Shown here piece by piece: positions 20,608-23,814 of a stretch of 23,814 bases of DNA. Position numbers and translations under genes: made by a program. The notes beneath the pieces were generated by a model, which saw only the letters and a list, made by a program, of their open reading frames with translations, made no database searches and was not told where the DNA came from. How positions within the stretch are numbered: position 1 is the stretch's first letter; each line of letters begins with the position of its first letter. Origin of the DNA: JAVBMB01 sp031552995 (GTDB lineage: Bacteria; Bacillota; Clostridia; Oscillospirales; Butyricicoccaceae); assembly GCA_031552995.1 (NCBI GenBank), contig JAVBMB010000073.1, forward strand, positions 1-23,814, written 5' to 3'.

Positions 20608-21024
20608 TCACTGATCTTCCTTGTACCACGTATTTTTTACCTTCAGCCTCGTCAACGCGCGCAGAAGCATTATGCGGCTTTCGCGGTGCTCGATATTGCT
20701 CTGCTGTTTGCGCAGCATCTCCACGGCCATCTGCTCATCCTCGTGCGCGCGGCGCTCGTCAATTTCCTCCGGCCATTCGCATTTCTGCGCGAACAGCACG
20801 GCTCCGCCGGGGCCGACCTCCATGAACCCGGCGGTGCAAAAAGCAATCCTCCGCTCGCCGTTTATGTTCAGCTCAATCTGCCCTATATCAATGGCGGCAA
20901 CCATAGGCGCGTGGCCTGCCAGCACGCTGAGGCGTCCGCCTCCCGATTCGACGGTGAGGCTCTGCGCAAGCCCGGAGTAAAACACGCGCTCGGGCGTTAT
21001 GATATCCAGCTTGAAATCCGTCAT
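20608..21024 (-). CDS. atpC: F-type ATP synthase epsilon subunit
   Basis: This 138-residue protein begins MTDFKLDIITPERVFYSGLAQSL and continues with LSVLAGHAPMVAAIDIGQIE, the beta-sandwich of the epsilon subunit. A C-terminal helical hairpin follows (about 88-138, with EEIDERRAHEDEQMA). It sits on the central stalk of F1 and couples or inhibits rotation. ATG 21024 is preceded by GGGGGAG; the longer frame to 21132 overlaps atpD and is not family-like. It is the last gene of the operon, 14 bp after atpD, before a strong terminator. Confidence 0.93.
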   Translation of the reverse strand: MTDFKLDIITPERVFYSGLAQSLTVESGGGRLSVLAGHAPMVAAIDIGQIELNINGERRIAFCTAGFMEVGPGGAVLFAQKCEWPEEIDERRAHEDEQMAVEMLRKQQSNIEHRESRIMLLRALTRLKVKNTWYKEDQ

Positions 21025-21037
21025 AAAACTCCCCCGT

Positions 21038-22426
21038 TCAGGAAAGCGTCTTCGCCTTTTCCTTTGCCTCCTCGATATCGCCAACCATAAAGAATGCCGC
21101 CTCCGGCAGGTCATCCACTTCACCGTCGACAATCGACTTGAAGCTGCTCACCGTCACATCGACCGGCACATACCGCCCCGGCATACCGGTGAACACCTCG
21201 GCGACGTTGAGCGGCTGAGAGAGGAAACGCTGTATCTTCCTTGCGCGGAACACCGTAGTTTTGTCCTCCTGGCTCAGCTCGTCTATACCTAGTATCGCGA
21301 TGATGTCCTGAAGCTCCTTATATCTCTGCAGGCACTCCTGCACGCGGCGCGCCGTCTCGTAATGCTTTTGCCCGACAATGCTGCCCTGAAGTATGCGCGA
21401 GCTTGATTCCAGCGGGTTGACGGCCGGGTAAATGCCCATCTCCGATATCGAGCGCGACAGGACCGTCGTCGCGTCAAGGTGCGCGAATGTCGTCGCCGGG
21501 GCCGGGTCTGACAGGTCATCCGCCGGCACAAAAACCGCCTGAACCGATGTTATTGAGCCGTCCGGCGTCGAGGATATACGCTCCTGCAGCGCGCCCATCT
21601 CTTCGGCAAGCGTCGGTTGATAGCCGACGGCCGACGGCATGCGCCCCAGCAGCGCCGAAACCTCGTTGCCGGCCTGTATATAGCGATAGATGTTGTCGAT
21701 AAACAGAAGGATATCCTGTTTTTTCTCTTCGCGCAGGTACTCGGCCATCGTCAGCCCGGCCAGCGCCACGCGCATTCTTGCGCCGGGCGGCTCGTTCATC
21801 TGGCCGAAGGCGAGCGCGGTTTTTTCTATGACGCCGGTGCCGGTCATCTCGGCAATGAGGTCGTTGCCCTCGCGGCTGCGCTCGCCAACCCCGGCGAATA
21901 TCGAATACCCGCCGTGCTCGGTGGCGATGTTGCGAATAAGCTCCATAATCAGTATTGTCTTGCCGACGCCGGCACCGCCGAACAGCCCGATTTTGCCGCC
22001 CTTGGGATACGGCGCAAGCAGGTCGATTACCTTTATGCCTGTCTCGAATATCGCGGTGGCAGGCAATTGGTTTTTATAAAGAGGCGCGCGCCGGTGAATC
22101 GGCCAGCGCATTCCGCCGATGTCGCCCTTATCATCCGTCGGCTGACCCAGGGCGTTTATCATGCGCCCCAGCACCTGTTCGCCGACCGGCACGGTTATCG
22201 GCCCGCCGGTGTCATCTACATCAAGCCCGCAATAAAGGCCCTCCACCGCCTCCATGGCGATGCAGCGCACGATGCCCGCGGCGACGTGCCCCGCCACCTC
22301 AAGCGATACATTTTTTTCTCCCCGCACCACAAGCAGTGTGTTTATCGCGGGCTCGTACCCGCGCTCGAACTCTACGTCGAGTACCGGTCCCATTATTTTT
22401 ATCAGCCGGCCTTTATTTCCCTTCAT
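21038..22426 (-). CDS. atpD: F-type ATP synthase beta subunit
   Basis: This 462-residue protein is the catalytic subunit of F1. The Walker A is G150-GAGVGK156-T, the catalytic Glu is E182 in GVGERSREGND, and ALLGRMPSAVGYQPTLAEEM and SRSISEMGIYPAVNPLES are universal beta signatures. The lever motif reads DELSQED instead of DELSEED, and the Walker B strand reads FIDNIYRYIQAGNE, where FIDNIFRFTQAGSE is usual; both are mild changes. ATG 22426 follows GAAGGG and overlaps the atpG end by 14 bp. Whether the enzyme pumps H+ or Na+ depends on the c subunit, which is outside the window. Confidence 0.96.
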   Translation of the reverse strand: MKGNKGRLIKIMGPVLDVEFERGYEPAINTLLVVRGEKNVSLEVAGHVAAGIVRCIAMEAVEGLYCGLDVDDTGGPITVPVGEQVLGRMINALGQPTDDKGDIGGMRWPIHRRAPLYKNQLPATAIFETGIKVIDLLAPYPKGGKIGLFGGAGVGKTILIMELIRNIATEHGGYSIFAGVGERSREGNDLIAEMTGTGVIEKTALAFGQMNEPPGARMRVALAGLTMAEYLREEKKQDILLFIDNIYRYIQAGNEVSALLGRMPSAVGYQPTLAEEMGALQERISSTPDGSITSVQAVFVPADDLSDPAPATTFAHLDATTVLSRSISEMGIYPAVNPLESSSRILQGSIVGQKHYETARRVQECLQRYKELQDIIAILGIDELSQEDKTTVFRARKIQRFLSQPLNVAEVFTGMPGRYVPVDVTVSSFKSIVDGEVDDLPEAAFFMVGDIEEAKEKAKTLS

Positions 22427-23309
22427 ATGCCCTTCCCTCTTGACCGAGCAGCTCGGCGGCGCTGACAATCTCGGATATTTCCTGAGTTATCGCGTACTGC
22501 CGCGCCATGTTGTATTGCAGCGAAAGCTTCGCTATCATCTCGTCGGCGTTTTTTGTCGCGCTCTCCATTGCCGTCATGCGCGCCGTGTGCTCGCTGATAT
22601 ACGACTGCACCATGCCGCCGAACATCAGCCCGATGGCGAACTCCGGCACAAGCACATCAAACACCTCCTGCGGCGACGGCTCGTAAATCACCACGTCGCT
22701 TACCGAAGCATCCGCCGGCTTCCTCATGTCCTCATAGTCAAAAAGCAGTATCGGCAGCAGCTTTACCATCTGCGGGAACTGCTTAACCGGCGAATCATAG
22801 CGCGTGTATATCGCATAAATCTCGTCAATCTCGTCGTCGTCGAACTTCTGGAATATATACTCAATCAGCCGCCTTGTCTGGAACAGATACGGCCGCTGCC
22901 CGATGTGGACAAAATCGGTATTGACCTCGTACCCGCGCGAGTGGAAAAAGCTGCGTGTCTCCTGCCCGACGGCGATGATTACCGGGTCGCGCCTATCCCT
23001 GACCTGCTCGAGCGCGTAGCTGAGCACCGCGTGGTTATAGCCCCCGGCAAGGCCCTTGTCGGCCGCGATGACGATAAATGCGGCGCGCTCACCTCTGGGC
23101 GGCTGCATATATCTGTGCTCTGCGCCGCCGGCATGTTCCAATATATCACGCATCGTCGCGCGCACCCTGCGAAAGTATGCGCGCGTCAGCTCCACCCATC
23201 CCGCATCGCGTTTTATCTTTGTGGCCGACAGCAGATACATCGCCTTTGTTATTTGGCGCGTCTGCTTTATCGTGCCGATGCGGTGCTTAATGTCGCTGGT
23301 GCTAATCAT
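22413..23309 (-). CDS. atpG: F-type ATP synthase gamma subunit
   Basis: This 298-residue protein is the rotating central shaft of F1. It has the N-terminal coiled-coil helix DIKHRIGTIKQTRQITKAM, a central IAADKGLAGGYNHAVL (the usual SDRGLCGG-like segment), and a C-terminal helix ending ARMTAMESATKNADEMI followed by ARQYAITQEISEIVSAAELL, the strongest family signature. Length is normal. ATG 23309 (MISTSDIKHRI) overlaps the atpA stop by 8 bp; the 13 extra upstream residues are shadow sequence. It lies between atpA and atpD, the standard order. Confidence 0.95.
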   Translation of the reverse strand: MISTSDIKHRIGTIKQTRQITKAMYLLSATKIKRDAGWVELTRAYFRRVRATMRDILEHAGGAEHRYMQPPRGERAAFIVIAADKGLAGGYNHAVLSYALEQVRDRRDPVIIAVGQETRSFFHSRGYEVNTDFVHIGQRPYLFQTRRLIEYIFQKFDDDEIDEIYAIYTRYDSPVKQFPQMVKLLPILLFDYEDMRKPADASVSDVVIYEPSPQEVFDVLVPEFAIGLMFGGMVQSYISEHTARMTAMESATKNADEMIAKLSLQYNMARQYAITQEISEIVSAAELLGQEGRAYEGK

Positions 23310-23814
23310 CCAGCTCACCCGCCTTAAAGGCCGCCGTATAGCGCGCAAGCAGCTCGTCTAGGCGCGATTTTATATGGTCGTCCAGCTCAGGCGCCTTTTG
23401 GATATAATCGATGAGCGCCGGCACGGTTTTGTGCATAAACACAAGCAGCCCGGCGTTATACTCAACGATACTCCGCACCTCTACCTCGCGCAGAATCGGC
23501 GACTGCGCTGCGTAGAGCAGCACAACCTGCTCGGCCAGCGTATAGTGCCTGTACTGTGGCTGTTTAAGTGTCTGCGTCAGCTTTTCGCCTTTAAGCAGCG
23601 TGTTTTTCGTCACCTGGTCCAGGTCGGAATCGAACTGCGAGAAGACGGCAAGCTCGCGGTACTGCGCCAAATCAAGGCGCAGTGAGCCCGCCGCACGGCG
23701 CATGACCCTGCGCTGCGCCGCGCCGCCAACGCGCGACACCGACAGCCCGACATTTATCGCGGGGCGCATGCCTGCGTTAAACAGCTCGCTCTCCAAAAAA
23801 ATCTGCCCGTCGGT
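23302..23814 (-). CDS. atpA: F-type ATP synthase alpha subunit, C-terminal part (5' end outside window)
   Basis: The frame enters from the right edge and stops at TAG (23304-23302), showing the last 170 residues. TDGQIFLESELFNAGMRPAI followed by NVGLSVSRVGGAAQ is the hallmark end of the alpha nucleotide-binding domain, including the VSRVGGAAQ arginine region. The C-terminal helical bundle follows (LAQYRELAVFSQF, KGEKLTQTLKQPQY, EQVVLLYAA). The alpha subunit holds the non-catalytic nucleotide sites of F1. The upstream genes of the operon (atpH, atpF, atpE, atpB) are expected beyond the window. Confidence 0.96.
   Translation of the reverse strand, partial: TDGQIFLESELFNAGMRPAINVGLSVSRVGGAAQRRVMRRAAGSLRLDLAQYRELAVFSQFDSDLDQVTKNTLLKGEKLTQTLKQPQYRHYTLAEQVVLLYAAQSPILREVEVRSIVEYNAGLLVFMHKTVPALIDYIQKAPELDDHIKSRLDELLARYTAAFKAGELDD

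Noticed and set aside
22254..23327. 357-codon plus-strand frame across atpD/atpG
   Set aside because: Antisense shadow of two unmistakable ATP synthase genes.

Overview
The window looks like chromosome from a Gram-positive anaerobe of class Clostridia, probably Oscillospirales-like. The evidence is GC-rich codons, Clostridia-style conjugative-element genes, rubrerythrin, a surface protein with SLH domains, and strong Shine-Dalgarno and TTGACA/TATAAT-type signals. This placement is inferred from gene content and style; no search was run.

Layout. 1-1134 is the wrecked end of an integrative conjugative element: the tail of a PcfB/DUF3801 gene, the first codons of a virD4-type gene, then the 3' third of a tyrosine integrase joined directly to it. 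Next comes an attP-like site: seven exact and one partial copies of TACCCACTA around an intact tRNA-Thr, and a 41-bp duplicate of the tRNA-Thr 5' half next to tRNA-Asp. 1138-4220 holds tRNA-Asp, a 2-hydroxyacid-dehydrogenase-like gene without the usual catalytic residues, and a serine hydrolase. 4290-5530 is an AT-rich island with one AraC/GyrI-like regulator. 5594-8049 (minus) is an operon of an M20 peptidase, a QueG-like iron-sulfur protein and a GNAT acetyltransferase. 8190-10585 (plus) carries a DapA/HOGA-like lyase, a 42-residue membrane miniprotein, a frameshifted TfoX C-terminal-domain gene and an Fpg/Nei-like protein lacking the catalytic proline. 10646-12595 (minus) is cobA, a radical SAM gene and a GNAT gene. 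12735-15837 (plus) is a glutamine amidotransferase-like hydrolase, an Smr protein, a DUF3298-type lipoprotein, a nitroreductase and a phosphopantetheinyl transferase. 15841-16890 (minus) is a P-loop ATPase. 16973-17800 (plus) is a rubredoxin miniprotein and rubrerythrin.

The most interesting locus is 17840-20541. A cobalamin riboswitch with a clear intrinsic terminator precedes two secreted proteins: an alpha-toroid (prenyltransferase/squalene-cyclase-like repeat) protein ending in three SLH domains, and a lipoprotein ending in a DUF4430 domain. These two folds are the two halves of animal intrinsic factor and transcobalamin. The pair therefore reads as a split, surface-anchored, B12-repressed corrinoid-capture system. 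The cobalamin adenosyltransferase gene nearby fits with corrinoid salvage.

20560-23814 (minus) is the distal part of an F-type ATP synthase operon, atpA (partial)-atpG-atpD-atpC, ending in a bidirectional terminator shared with the B12 locus.
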